Source: Rhizophagus clarus (Eukaryota > Glomeromycota > Glomeromycetes > Glomerales > Glomeraceae). Taken from it: a stretch of DNA of 64,000 nucleotides. The stretch's first letter is position 1; each line of letters opens with the position of its first letter. The stretch lies in NCBI GenBank assembly GCA_015698045.1, contig BLAL01000259.1:806001-870000 (forward strand). The letters are read 5' to 3'. The translations under genes and the position numbers were made by a program. Shown one piece after another: positions 47,290 to 57,374 of the stretch. The notes under the pieces are model-generated. The model had not been told where the DNA came from. It made no database searches and saw nothing but the letters and a program-made list of their open reading frames with translations.

Positions 47290-47504
47290 GCTTGTAATTA
47301 GATTTGAAAAAAAACCGTTACATAGCTTTTATTTATGTTACTATTTTAGGGAACGTAAATATTTTTCGGAGCTCATGTAATTCATCATGATTGCGTAATC
47401 ACGATTTCACGCTAGAGAAAACATTTATACTATTAAAAACCTTAACTGTATTACTGTAAACCTTATTCTTTATAATTGTAAAATTTAAAATTTTTATCAT
47501 TATT

Positions 47505-47580
47505 CAAAAAATTGCTCTGTGATCACATAATTTCTTCTCATCCTCACATAATTTATTACAGTATCTTTAATTTATAAAAA
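47505..47580 (-). pseudogene. Short BTB relic
   Basis: AAAATTGCTCTGTGATCACA followed by TAATTTCTTCTCATCC and TCACATAATTTATTA follows the BTB segment between the ILAARS and YSDIEIL motifs. Box 2 sequence remains about 115 bases away at 47694. Confidence 0.55.
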
Positions 47581-47693
47581 AAATATTTCCACTTTATTTA
47601 AAAAAAAAATTGAATATAGTGTATCGACCTGAAGCTTATATAGATATATATATCATACATTTAGATCCTTATTGGAAAAAGAAGTATCTCTAG

Positions 47694-47710
47694 CTGCGCC
47701 GCCTTCACAA
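47694..47710 (-). promoter_or_regulatory. Upstream box 2 variant near a BTB relic
   Basis: CTGCGCCGCCTTCACAA resembles GCGCCTTCATAATG with a GCC duplication. Its gene (47505-47580) is dead, so this is a fossil. Confidence 0.4.
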
Positions 47711-48088
47711 TTAGTAAATTGTCATTTAGTAACTATCTTCCTGCATAACGAAATAATTTTTGGATTTTACAAGATACTCTCTGAACTCTTGCCAGCGCAA
47801 AACACAGGGTCAACGAAAGTCGATAACACACACAATACGATTAACGTATAAGATAAGTGAGTTGCTAAATAATGATAGTAACGTAGTTTAAAATTTTAAA
47901 TTAGTAATCTTTTGTGTTTTTATTATAAAATGGCTACATTCATTATATTTATTGATTTATTGAATATTTTATAAATTACTCAATAGAAAATGAAGTTCAA
48001 TTTATTTATATATATTAATAAGTAAAACTAATTATACAATTTTATTATACTTGTATATAGTATAAAATAAACAAACGTGTTAATCATA
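47711..48088. other. AT-rich intergenic
   Basis: No gene seen. Confidence 0.5.
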
Positions 48089-49481
48089 CTAATTTTTTTG
48101 GTGAGGCTGAATTCGAAAACGACCGGGATAACGCGATGATACCACTGGATAAAGTTTTGGTGGTAAGTTATTCCATTCTGATACATCCTAATACTTTGTA
48201 CCATTGACAGTAAAAGCACAAGTTCTTTTGTTCATATCTATATGAACTGTAATTCTTGCACCATCTACTTCAAATGGTGGACAATAATTATATAGTACTT
48301 TATTAGAATAATAACAATTACCACTAGAACCTAACACCCATCCAGTAGGTTGATATCCTGCAAAAACTTCATAATCTAAATTTTCTGACGCACATACTCC
48401 TACCCAAGCACAACCACAAGTTCTCTCAATAATAACATCCCATGTAAAAATACCTTTATTTTCTAATGCTACTTTAGTTCTAACATTTTGATAACTACAA
48501 CCATTTGGTGCTTGTACTGTTTTTCCATTATCTTCAATAATAAGTTTTGACCCACATGCTATCTCATCCCAGATATACCTGTTTTCATTAATTGATTTTC
48601 CACGAATATCACTTAAATTTAGATTATTCAATAATGCCACATATCGATAAGCGTTAGAAATTATTTTATCTAAAACAATTTCTAATGGCTCAATAATATC
48701 GGCTAATATTTGAGTATTAATTCTTTTGAAATCAATAAATTTGACCAAAGGTTCTAATTCTTTAGCGACTTTTTGCCGATCTGTAATAATCATATTTTCT
48801 ACTATAATTGAATTCTCCATTTGTTCTAATGTTGGTAATCGTTCCATAAGAGTTTTATAAGTATCATTAGAGACTTGTTTTGCCGCTAGGATCGCACTAT
48901 AACGAAATACTTCATACTCTCGAGTTGCAAAAGGCATTTCTTTTTCATAAGTAATTGATAAAAGATTTTTAAGACCTATAATGGACAATCGACCAAATTC
49001 AATATTATTTAATGGTATAATTGCCACTGCTTCAACCAATGAATTAAGAAGAACATTATCTTCTGTTAACGGCATTGTCTCTGAAACTTTAGATAATAAT
49101 TCTGGTGAATAATTATTAATTAAATTAGAATTCTTAACTATTTTTGTAATACAATCCTGAAGGTCAGATAATTGAAAATAATCTGCAGCATAAAAAGCTT
49201 CAACGGTGTTATCTTTTGTTAAAGATTCTTCTTTAATTGAACCTGTATAAATATATTCTAACACAATTTCCATTCCGGCAGAATTAATCTTTGGGAAAGA
49301 AACTTGGTTATCATAACTCTCTTTCATTCCATTATAAAGTAGTCTATCAAATACTTCAGATCTTGCTGCCAAAATTGCTCTACAACCATGTAATTTCTTT
49401 TCATCCTCACATAAAATTGTTAAGTCACTATATTTTGGATTATTTACTAAGAAACTTAAATCTTTTTCAACAAATTTAATT
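48089..49481 (-). pseudogene. BTB-SPRY copy: 5' end lost and in-frame TAG near 3' end
   Basis: A long open frame (394 codons in BTB-BACK-SPRY order) stops at TAG 48188-48190 within the SPRY domain, right after NGTKY, where sisters have Pro or Arg. The frame then continues open for 32 codons (DVSEWNN to the family C-terminus) to the stop at 48089. At the 5' end the first ~10 codons of the family (MTRGYSLEQ) are missing. The frame reads LIKFVEKDLSFLVNNPKYS back to a stop near 49495 without an ATG, and foreign sequence occupies 49482-49645. The first in-frame ATG would lie inside the BTB domain. Most likely a recent pseudogene. Confidence 0.8.
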
Positions 49482-49728
49482 AATATTCGAATTTAAGAAG
49501 AAATTGTTCTTTAATTAATTTAATGCAGATTAATTGCTTAATAGTTCACTCCTAGCTTTCGCGGATCAGAAGATGACAAAAAGCGTCTTAAACTGAATTT
49601 TTAATTTATTCAGCCGGGGATAGTAGTCGGTTGAATTTTATTGATGTTGTTACAACACTACAAAAAATAAAAAAAAAAAAAAAATTTTTTTTTTGAAATA
49701 CATTTATTAATAATCTTATTTCTATTTT

Positions 49729-49742
49729 GTACTATGTTGCAC
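49729..49742 (-). promoter_or_regulatory. Upstream box 1 of BTB-SPRY copy 48089-49481
   Basis: GTACTATGTTGCAC. It is farther from the gene (about 250 bases) because of the extra sequence at 49482-49645. Confidence 0.5.
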
Positions 49743-49777
49743 ATTTTGTAGTAGTATATCACATGAGATTATTTTAC

Positions 49778-49790
49778 CTGCGCCTTTATG
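49778..49790 (-). promoter_or_regulatory. Upstream box 2 variant
   Basis: CTGCGCCTTTATG, 36 bases beyond box 1, the same spacing class as at 16190/16226 and 52947/52994. Confidence 0.45.
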
Positions 49791-50639
49791 ACACATCATA
49801 TTACAATAGTCGATAATAATTTAGATTTAGGAAATTTTCATACAAAAGAACTTTTTCTTTCGAATAGATCTTGTTATAATGACATTGTAACTTTTTTTTT
49901 CTTGTTAGCATAATACATCTTTTGATTGTAGCAACTGTATAATCATGAATAAGCTATTTTGATTTGATTACCTGGGAATCGCGTGACATTTATCTAATCA
50001 AAATATATTACACGTGATCAATCAAACAATCAATTAAATTCACTAAATGAAAACGTTCATTTCTCATTATATCTGGCAGAGCGGTTTCTAGTTTTAGGAA
50101 TTTTGATTTAGTTTAGTATTTTACGTTGATCCTTGCCTAGCAGGATTTTGTAATTTCAACTACTGTATGTCATGCGTTATACTGTCGAATTCATTTCTCA
50201 TTATATTATGTAAACCCAGTACAAACCACTAAATCATTATAATACATGTGAATGAAACTTATTTTTTTTTTTTTTTACAAATAGAATTTTATGCGTAACA
50301 AATAAAATTTATAATCATTAAATAATTTTTAAACTATATTAAATTTTATCCATAAATAAGAATTTCTGTGCCTACAATAATATAACTATTCAATAATTAA
50401 AGAACATAATAAAGTAGTTACTTTATAAAATTATAATAATTCACCATTATAAAGATCTTGAAACGGAAAATAATCGAATGATTTTCATAATTATGATGGT
50501 CATACTCAAATAACTCAATGATTCGTCGTTTTTTTAAAGGTTGAATTATGCAACAACCTAAAAAAGTTAGGATTTAAGATTTATTATTTTAACTATATAT
50601 AATATTTGAATAATCAATCTCAGCAATTATGCTTTAGCG
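49791..50639. other. AT-rich intergenic
   Basis: No ORF or RNA gene recognised. Confidence 0.5.
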
Positions 50640-50830
50640 CTATAAAAATTATTCTATAAAAAAGAAATTTGGCTTTCATAACTCTCTTCTATTCATTTAT
50701 GGTAATCAACCAAATGCAGCAAAAAATTTTGAAAGATGTTTATTATACAAGCAAGATTTGAGTCATTGACAAATAAACTGTAGTGATATAGAAATTTTAT
50801 ATGAAGGCGAATTAATAAATAACTTACTCA
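50640..50830. pseudogene. Scrambled BTB relic with segments in both orientations
   Basis: AAAGAAATTTGGCTTTCATAA near 50662 is BTB sequence in minus orientation. GCAGCAAAAAATTTTGAAAG (50728) and TAGTGATATAGAAATTTTAT (50792) are BTB pieces in plus orientation and in swapped order. The pieces are short, so this is tentative. Confidence 0.4.
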
Positions 50831-51446
50831 ATAGCACTTAAAAATAATAATAAATTGTATTATACTGTAGGTAACTTATTATTGTGATCATAACATTCTA
50901 CCTGATACTATATAACAACGCGTGAACAAATTATTTGAAAAGTTAATAGTAGATGTAATTTCATATGGAAAATTCATCCGACTTATTTGGGAATATCTAT
51001 CAAATTCCTGAAGAGACTGATCAAAACGCAATTTGGATCTTACGTGAATGTAATGTTGAAAAAAAAACTCTTCGGTATGATCAAGTTTTATACTCGTAGT
51101 TTATCCGCATCGTTATTTTTCGAACAGAAAAAAATTTTTTTTTTTTATAGTATGGTTTAATATGTGTGTTTTAATAATAATGTTTAAATTTCGATATATT
51201 TTTCTATTCACAGAACGTTCTCTTTTTCTTACTGACAATTAGAATCAATAGTATTAATAGTATTTGATACAATTCTTTTACAACATAATATTAATAAAAG
51301 ATTACAAGTTACGAAAATCAAAAAAAATAAACATTTTTCTTGGTTAACAACAACTTTATGATTAGCACACACACTGTTATTCACTATAAAACATTTTTTC
51401 TAAAATAAAAATATATAGGTTTATATATTCATGTAACAAATAAAAA
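50831..51446. other. AT-rich intergenic
   Basis: No gene seen. Confidence 0.5.
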
Positions 51447-52850
51447 TCACAAATAATGATGAGGTTGAATTCGAAAACGACCAGGATGACATAATGAAAC
51501 TACTGGATAAAGTTTTGACGGCAAATCGTCCCACTCTGTTATCTCGCGATATTTTATACCATTAACTGTAAAAGCACAAGTTCTTTTACTCAAATTTAAA
51601 TGAACTGTAATTCTTGCACCATCTTCGTGAAATGACGGACAATAATAAGATCCATTAACAGAGTTACATTTACCACCAGAGCCCAATACCCATCCGGTAC
51701 GTTGCGTTCCTGCAAAATTTTCATAATTAAAACCTTCTGATGCACATACTCCAATCCAAGACCATGTACAATTTTTCTCAATAATAACATCCCATTCAAA
51801 AATACCTTCATTTTCTAAAGCTTTTTTAGCTCTAACACTTTTGTGTCTATAACAACCATTAAATGATGCCTGTACAACTTTTTCATCATCCTCGATAGTA
51901 ATACCTGATCCACACGCAAACTCATCCCAAACAAGTTCAGATTCTTTAATTCTGTAAATTGGTATTCCTCGAATATTGCTTAAATCTGAATCACTCGATT
52001 CTAAAGTATGTTGGATTATTTCGGCCGGAATAATTTTTAAAGGCTCAATGAAATCAAATTGACCTTTTTTTATTCGACTGAAATCTATGTATTCGATCAA
52101 AGGTTCCAATTCTTTAGCAACTTTTTGATGATTTGTAATATATTTATTTACTACTTGAATCGATTTTTCTATTTGCTCTAAAGTTGGTAACTGTTCCATT
52201 ATAATTTTATATGTATCATCAGAAACTTGTTTCGCTGCAAGAATAGCACTGTATCGAAAAACTTCATATTCTGATGTTGCAAAAGGTATTTCTTTTTCAT
52301 ATGTATAAAATAAAAAATATTGAAGAGCTGTAATAGTTAATCGACCAATTTCAATATCATTTAATAAAGTATTTGCTATTTCTTTAACCAATAAATCAAA
52401 AAGAATATTATTTTCTGATAATGGCATTATTTCTACAACTTTAGATAATAATTCTGGTGAATAATTTTTTGCGTAATTTTTTTCTAGTGTATTTTTAAGA
52501 GTTTCTAGAATAAATTCTTGAAGACCTTGTAATTGAAAATAATCTGCCGCATAATAAGTTTCGACTATATTATCCTTGGTCAAAGAATCATCCTTAATTG
52601 ATCCAACGTAAATATATTCTAATATAATTTCCATTCCAGTAGAATTGATCGTTGGAAAAGAAATTTGTTTTTCAAAACTTTCTTTCATCCCATTATAAAG
52701 TAATCCATCAAGTACTTCGGACCTTGCCGCTAAAATTGCTCTACAAGCATATAATTTTTTTTCATCCTTACATAAAATTTCTATATCACTATACTTTGGA
52801 TTATTTATTAACAATTTTAAATCTTGTTCTAAGAAATTTCCTCTTGTCAT
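51447..52850 (-). CDS. BTB-BACK-SPRY domain protein
   Basis: Intact 467-aa ORF starting MTRGNFLEQDLKLL. BTB 10-115 (YSDIEILCKDEKK, ARSEVLDGLLYNG), BACK about 120-235, then the subgroup signature FSRIKKGQFDFIEPLKI and IYRIKESELVWDE before the SPRY domain (GIFEWDVIIEKNC, WIGVCASEGFNY, TGWVLGSGGKC). These signatures are shared with 12080, 45233, 54841 and 57375, so this is a second subfamily distinct from 8122, 14697, 48089 and 62533. The C-terminus ends HHYL instead of the usual HQKN. Both promoter boxes are intact. Confidence 0.93.
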   Translation of the reverse strand: MTRGNFLEQDLKLLINNPKYSDIEILCKDEKKLYACRAILAARSEVLDGLLYNGMKESFEKQISFPTINSTGMEIILEYIYVGSIKDDSLTKDNIVETYYAADYFQLQGLQEFILETLKNTLEKNYAKNYSPELLSKVVEIMPLSENNILFDLLVKEIANTLLNDIEIGRLTITALQYFLFYTYEKEIPFATSEYEVFRYSAILAAKQVSDDTYKIIMEQLPTLEQIEKSIQVVNKYITNHQKVAKELEPLIEYIDFSRIKKGQFDFIEPLKIIPAEIIQHTLESSDSDLSNIRGIPIYRIKESELVWDEFACGSGITIEDDEKVVQASFNGCYRHKSVRAKKALENEGIFEWDVIIEKNCTWSWIGVCASEGFNYENFAGTQRTGWVLGSGGKCNSVNGSYYCPSFHEDGARITVHLNLSKRTCAFTVNGIKYREITEWDDLPSKLYPVVSLCHPGRFRIQPHHYL

Positions 52851-52933
52851 TTTTTTTTTAAAAAAAAAAAATATTTATATCTCAATAATAAATACTATTT
52901 TCGATTTAAAAAAACCAAATATTTATATTTTTC

Positions 52934-52947
52934 GTACTATGTTGTAC
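52934..52947 (-). promoter_or_regulatory. Upstream box 1 of BTB-SPRY gene 51447-52850
   Basis: GTACTATGTTGTAC, the full dyad GTAC-N6-GTAC, 84-97 bases before the start. Identical to 56338-56351. Confidence 0.65.
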
Positions 52948-52993
52948 CAAACTATGAAAAAAAAAGGTTATATTATTGCTTATCAAATCTCAA

Positions 52994-53009
52994 CTGCGCC
53001 TTCATAATG
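52994..53009 (-). promoter_or_regulatory. Upstream box 2
   Basis: CTGCGCCTTCATAATG, sharing 15 bases with 16226-16240 although the two genes belong to different subfamilies. Confidence 0.6.
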
Positions 53010-53093
53010 AAGCATAATGAATTGCACGTGATGATTTCGTTTATGCATTTTTCTAGTAATCATCCGCAGGTATAAAATGATAATGGTGTAGTT

Positions 53094-53228
53094 AGCCGAA
53101 AAACGGAGCCGCATTCCTGGTTGCCGATCATCCGGACCCGGTTTAATCGCAGTAAACCCCCTGGAATTCCACGACGATCTACGCCTGAGCCGGGTCCGGA
53201 CCACGTTTCGGCTGATTATTTTTCGGCT
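53094..53228. mobile_element. GC-rich MITE-like foldback element
   Basis: AGCCGAAAAA at 53094 is mirrored by TTTTTCGGCT ending at 53228. The interior holds TCCGGACCCGG and its inverse CCGGGTCCGGA. At about 55% GC it contrasts sharply with the flanks. No clear target-site duplication was found. Confidence 0.55.
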
Positions 53229-53656
53229 ATTATTACAGTATTAAAAAAAGGCTCAATAAGATACGAAACTACTAATATAAACCTCCAGGAAAAATTTACA
53301 ACAATTTGAAGGCAAAATTATAATTTATTCTCATTTATCGTTAAAATAAGAAAAAACCATTAAATACACCTTAAAAGTTATTATAGTGAATGAATTTTAT
53401 TTATACAGATAAATCATAATTGTGAAATTTTAAATTTATGAGTAGCAAATAAAATTTGCAACTATATTTTTAAAGTAACAACCTTATTATTAATAATGTT
53501 ATTACTTATAAGTCAGCATGATACATACAGAAATATTTAGCTATGAAATCTGATATTGTTTAAAACAGAATAATTTTTTAATGAATTATACATGTCAAAT
53601 TTGTTATATAATAATACGAAGAAAATAACTTTATAGAATATTAAAATCAGATCATA

Positions 53657-53824
53657 AAGATCGTGGATATTATTGCATACATAAATTTGATCAGGTCCTA
53701 CTTTTTTGATAATGTCTCTAATTTGCACAGCTAAATACTCGACAGCATGTGAATCTGAAAGCTGGTATAGATATTCCTTACGTGATGGATTAGGGATAAT
53801 AAAATTCCAAATGGATTGTGATGC
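53657..53824 (-). pseudogene. Relic of a hAT-like (DUF659-type) transposase
   Basis: An ORF segment reads MASQSIWNFIIPNP, then SHAVEYLAVQIRDIIKKVGP, then DQIYVCNN. This resembles the part of DUF659/hAT transposases with the pattern ...EYLA..I..II..VGP.K....V.DN. The conserved Asp-Asn is replaced and the rest of the protein is absent. Assigned by pattern only. Confidence 0.4.
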
Positions 53825-54164
53825 CATATACATATATACATATAAACGAAAATAAACCATTATATTATTATAGTTAACGATTCATCTCAAAAATTTTAAA
53901 TGATAAATAGATACGACATTAATGGTGTAATTTGCCTGTACACACATAAATCCTTGAATAATTCTTCCATTAAAATTACCCTACAACTACAAATTATTTC
54001 ACTTCATTTGTGATTTTCGTAAAAATTCCATGAAAATGAAACCTTTACGGAAAAATTCGGAAAAATGTAAAGTAGATAATTTCCATGATTCATATTTGTA
54101 AATACCATCAAAATGAGCCTTTCATGGAAAAATCACGGAATATGAAACACGGAACAATTTTTTT

Positions 54165-54238
54165 TCATGGTTTTATTTTCACATAAATTTTCTATATCGC
54201 TATATTTTTGATTATTTATTAGTAATTCTAAATCGTGT
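54165..54238 (-). pseudogene. Short BTB relic
   Basis: TATCGCTATATTTTTGATTA with TTAGTAATTCTAAATC matches the first BTB codons of the family. Nothing else of the gene remains. Confidence 0.5.
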
Positions 54239-54614
54239 ATAGTCAGCAGATTTTGTTTTTTTTATATAATTTATTAATTATAAAGTGTATGTTATTCATT
54301 TAAACTCTTATAAAGACACTCCTTTATTAAAAAATTTTCCTGCATCATAATAGTAGTTATTGCGTCAGTCAGGTATAGAAATATCAGAATAACATTCCGT
54401 TAAAATCAACATGATCCTAATAGACTGACCAATAACATAATTTTGATCTTAAAAATATACTTTTTTTAGTCGCATTGTACGTGAATTTTAAGACGGTCAT
54501 TTTATTATGCGATATAACGAACGAAATATACTTATTTTTACCAAATAATGAAATTATTCAATAGAAAATGAATTAATATTCTATATATCAAGTTATATCA
54601 GTAATAGGCTTTAT

Positions 54615-54838
54615 CTATTTTCTTGGGCTTAGTAATCTAATTAATATATACTATATGTAAGTCAATAGTTCATAAATTAATTTATTCATACATACTGTAC
54701 ATATGATAATCACAAAATGTATTCTATTTTCTATTTTCTTGGCCTTAGTAATCTAATTAATATATACTATGTAAGTCAATAGTTCATAAATTAATTTATT
54801 CAAAATACATACTGTACATATGATAATCACAAAATTTA
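54615..54838. repeat. Tandem duplication of ~112 bp, ending at a stop codon
   Basis: Two near-identical units from CTATTTTCTTGG to ATGATAATCACAAAAT, at 54615-54730 and 54731-54838. The second lies directly against the 3' end of BTB-SPRY gene 54841-56238, so the duplication involves its 3' untranslated region. Confidence 0.85.
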
Positions 54839-54840
54839 TT

Positions 54841-56238
54841 TTAATTTTTTTGATGAGGTTGAATTCGAAAACGACCAGGATGACGTAATGAAACTACTGG
54901 GTAAAGTTTTGATGGTAAATCATTCCATTCAGTTATCTCCCGATATCTTATACCATTGATTGTAAAAGCGCAAGTTCTTTTACTCAAATTTAAATGAACC
55001 GTAATTCTTGTACCATCATCGTCAAATGACGGACAATAATAAAATCCATTAGCAGAATTACATTTACCACCAGAACTCAATACCCATCCAGTAGGTTGAG
55101 TTCCTGCAAATATTTCATAATCAAAATTTTCCAATGCACATATTCCAATCCAAGACTGTGCACATTTTTTCTCAATAATAACATCCCATTCAAAGATGCC
55201 TTTATTTTCTAGTGCTAACTTACCTTTAACACTTTGGTGACCACCATCATATGGTGCACATACAACTTTTCCGTCATCCTCAATAACAAGTTTTGATCCA
55301 CACGCCGACTCATCCCAAACAAGTTCAGAGTCTTTAATTCTGTAAATTGGTATTCCTCGAATATTGCTTGAATCTGAATAAATCGATTCTAAAGTATGTT
55401 GGATTATTTCGGCTGGAATGATTTTTAACGGCTCAATGAAATCAAATTGATTTCTTTTTATTCGACTGAAATCGATGTATTCGATCAAAGGTTCCAATTC
55501 TATAACAACTTCTTGATGATCTGTAATAAGTTTATTTTCTACTTTAGTTGATTCTTCTATTTGTTCTAAAGTTGGCAACTGTTCCATTATAATTTTATAT
55601 GTGTTGTCGGAAACTTGTTTTGCTGCGAGAATAGCACTGTATCGAAAAACTTCATATTCTGATGTTGCAAAAGGTATTTCTTTTTCATATGTATAAAATA
55701 AAAAATACTGAAGAGCTGTAATAGATAATCGACCAATTTCAATATCATTTAACGAATTAGTTGCTATATCTTTAACCAATAAATCAAAAAGAATATTATC
55801 TTCTGATAATGGCATTATTTCTGCAAATTTAGATAATAATTCTGGTGAATAATTTTTTACGTAACTTTTCTCCATTCTATTTTTAAGAGCTATTATAATA
55901 AACTCTTGAAGACCTTGCAATTGAAAATAGTCTGCAGCATGGTAAGTTTCGACTATATTATCCTTGGTTAAAGAATCATCCTTAATTGATCCAACGTAAA
56001 TATATTCTAATATAATTTCCATTCCAGAAGAATTGATTGTTGGAAAAGAAATTTGGTTTTCAAAACTTTCTTTCATCCCATTATAAAGTAGTCCATCAAG
56101 CACTTCGGATCTTGCTGCTAAAATTGCTCTACAACCATATAATTTTTTTTCATCCTTACATAAAATTTCTATATCGCTGTACTTTGGATTATTTATTAGC
56201 AATTCTAAATCTTGTTCTAAGAAATATCCTCTTGTCAT
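54841..56238 (-). CDS. BTB-BACK-SPRY domain protein
   Basis: Intact 465-aa ORF, MTRGYFLEQDLELL start. BTB 10-115, BACK about 120-235, linker with FSRIKRNQFDFIEPLKI and IYRIKDSELVWDE, SPRY from about 310 (GIFEWDVIIEKKC, WIGICALENFDY, TGWVLSSGGKC, DGTRITVHLNLSKRTCAFTI). It is the closest relative of 51447-52850; both have NLSKRT where the other subfamily has DMNKRT. Box 1 is perfect at 56338-56351; box 2 is not recognisable. Same inferred adaptor role. Confidence 0.93.
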   Translation of the reverse strand: MTRGYFLEQDLELLINNPKYSDIEILCKDEKKLYGCRAILAARSEVLDGLLYNGMKESFENQISFPTINSSGMEIILEYIYVGSIKDDSLTKDNIVETYHAADYFQLQGLQEFIIIALKNRMEKSYVKNYSPELLSKFAEIMPLSEDNILFDLLVKDIATNSLNDIEIGRLSITALQYFLFYTYEKEIPFATSEYEVFRYSAILAAKQVSDNTYKIIMEQLPTLEQIEESTKVENKLITDHQEVVIELEPLIEYIDFSRIKRNQFDFIEPLKIIPAEIIQHTLESIYSDSSNIRGIPIYRIKDSELVWDESACGSKLVIEDDGKVVCAPYDGGHQSVKGKLALENKGIFEWDVIIEKKCAQSWIGICALENFDYEIFAGTQPTGWVLSSGGKCNSANGFYYCPSFDDDGTRITVHLNLSKRTCAFTINGIRYREITEWNDLPSKLYPVVSLRHPGRFRIQPHQKN

Positions 56239-56337
56239 TTTTATATTTTCTTTTTTTTTTCGGAAATAGAGATATATTTCCTTTAATAATTTTGTTTTTG
56301 GATTAAATCATACATTTATACTATACTTTTTTTTTTT

Positions 56338-56351
56338 GTACTATGTTGTAC
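56338..56351 (-). promoter_or_regulatory. Upstream box 1 of BTB-SPRY gene 54841-56238
   Basis: GTACTATGTTGTAC, 100-113 bases before the start, followed by TAAACTATGAAAAAAAA as at 52948. Confidence 0.65.
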
Positions 56352-57374
56352 TAAACTATGAAAAAAAAAAGGTTATATTAATGCATATCACATTTCCGCA
56401 GAAAAATGACATACTCACGCGATTTTATGCAGATCATTTCTAAATGTATAGGTTAAATAAATATGGGAGACGTCAGGAAATCCAAAAAATTTTAATTGAA
56501 CCACTTTGCTGATCTCAGTCATGTGCACAAAATTAGCGAAAATTTTTGTTTCTATTGACCGCCTCCCATATATCGATTACTTCGACTTGATATCTTTTTT
56601 TCTTTATCGAAGGGAGGTTCAGGATCGTCATATGTGGATTAACACCGAGTGATTTTTTTTAACGAAATATTTTGCCGTTCTAGAATATTTAAATTATATA
56701 ATTATAATTATTTAGAGCGAAGGAGAAGCCTCTTGTTACCTTCATTTTGGTTCACTAGTCTTTATGAGTAGTATTTGCTTTGAATGAGCGGTAGCCTGCT
56801 GCTCCAGTGAGGGAATTTCTTTTGTTAGTTGATTTTGTACATCTATAGGCATTTAATTGTATTTACTATATCTGAGGTTATCACTGGCAAAAATAGAATA
56901 AAATAAATAATACTAGTAATTTTATTTTTTACTCACGTTATATTATTAGTATGGTTTCATATCTCGTAACCTAACATTTTTTTTTTTATATTTATTAACA
57001 TTACATTCAATATTTGTTCAAAAAATATAATAAAAATTAAAAAAGCAACAAATTTATTTCATACCATATTTTCTCTGTTTTTAATACTGTGATTATATTG
57101 ATGTCATATTTTAAAACTACTAGCCCTGTTATACCCACTATTGGTAATTTTTTTAAATTCCACAGATATCTGATGCAAACGAATTCCATATGTTTTCGAT
57201 AAAGAATTCTAGTATTGATTTCCAACAAAATTTTACGATACACGGAAACTTTGGAAATCGTTATAAAATCCAACAAGTTTACTTTGGAGTAAATCACTAT
57301 TCCAACTGTATTTAATATATAAATGTCGGTAAAAAAACACGCATATATATATGTATATTAAACGTAAATATATT
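56352..57374. other. AT-rich intergenic
   Basis: Contains a GC-richer patch at about 56560-56660. An 86-aa ORF at 57037-57297 has no recognised domain. No gene supported. Confidence 0.45.
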
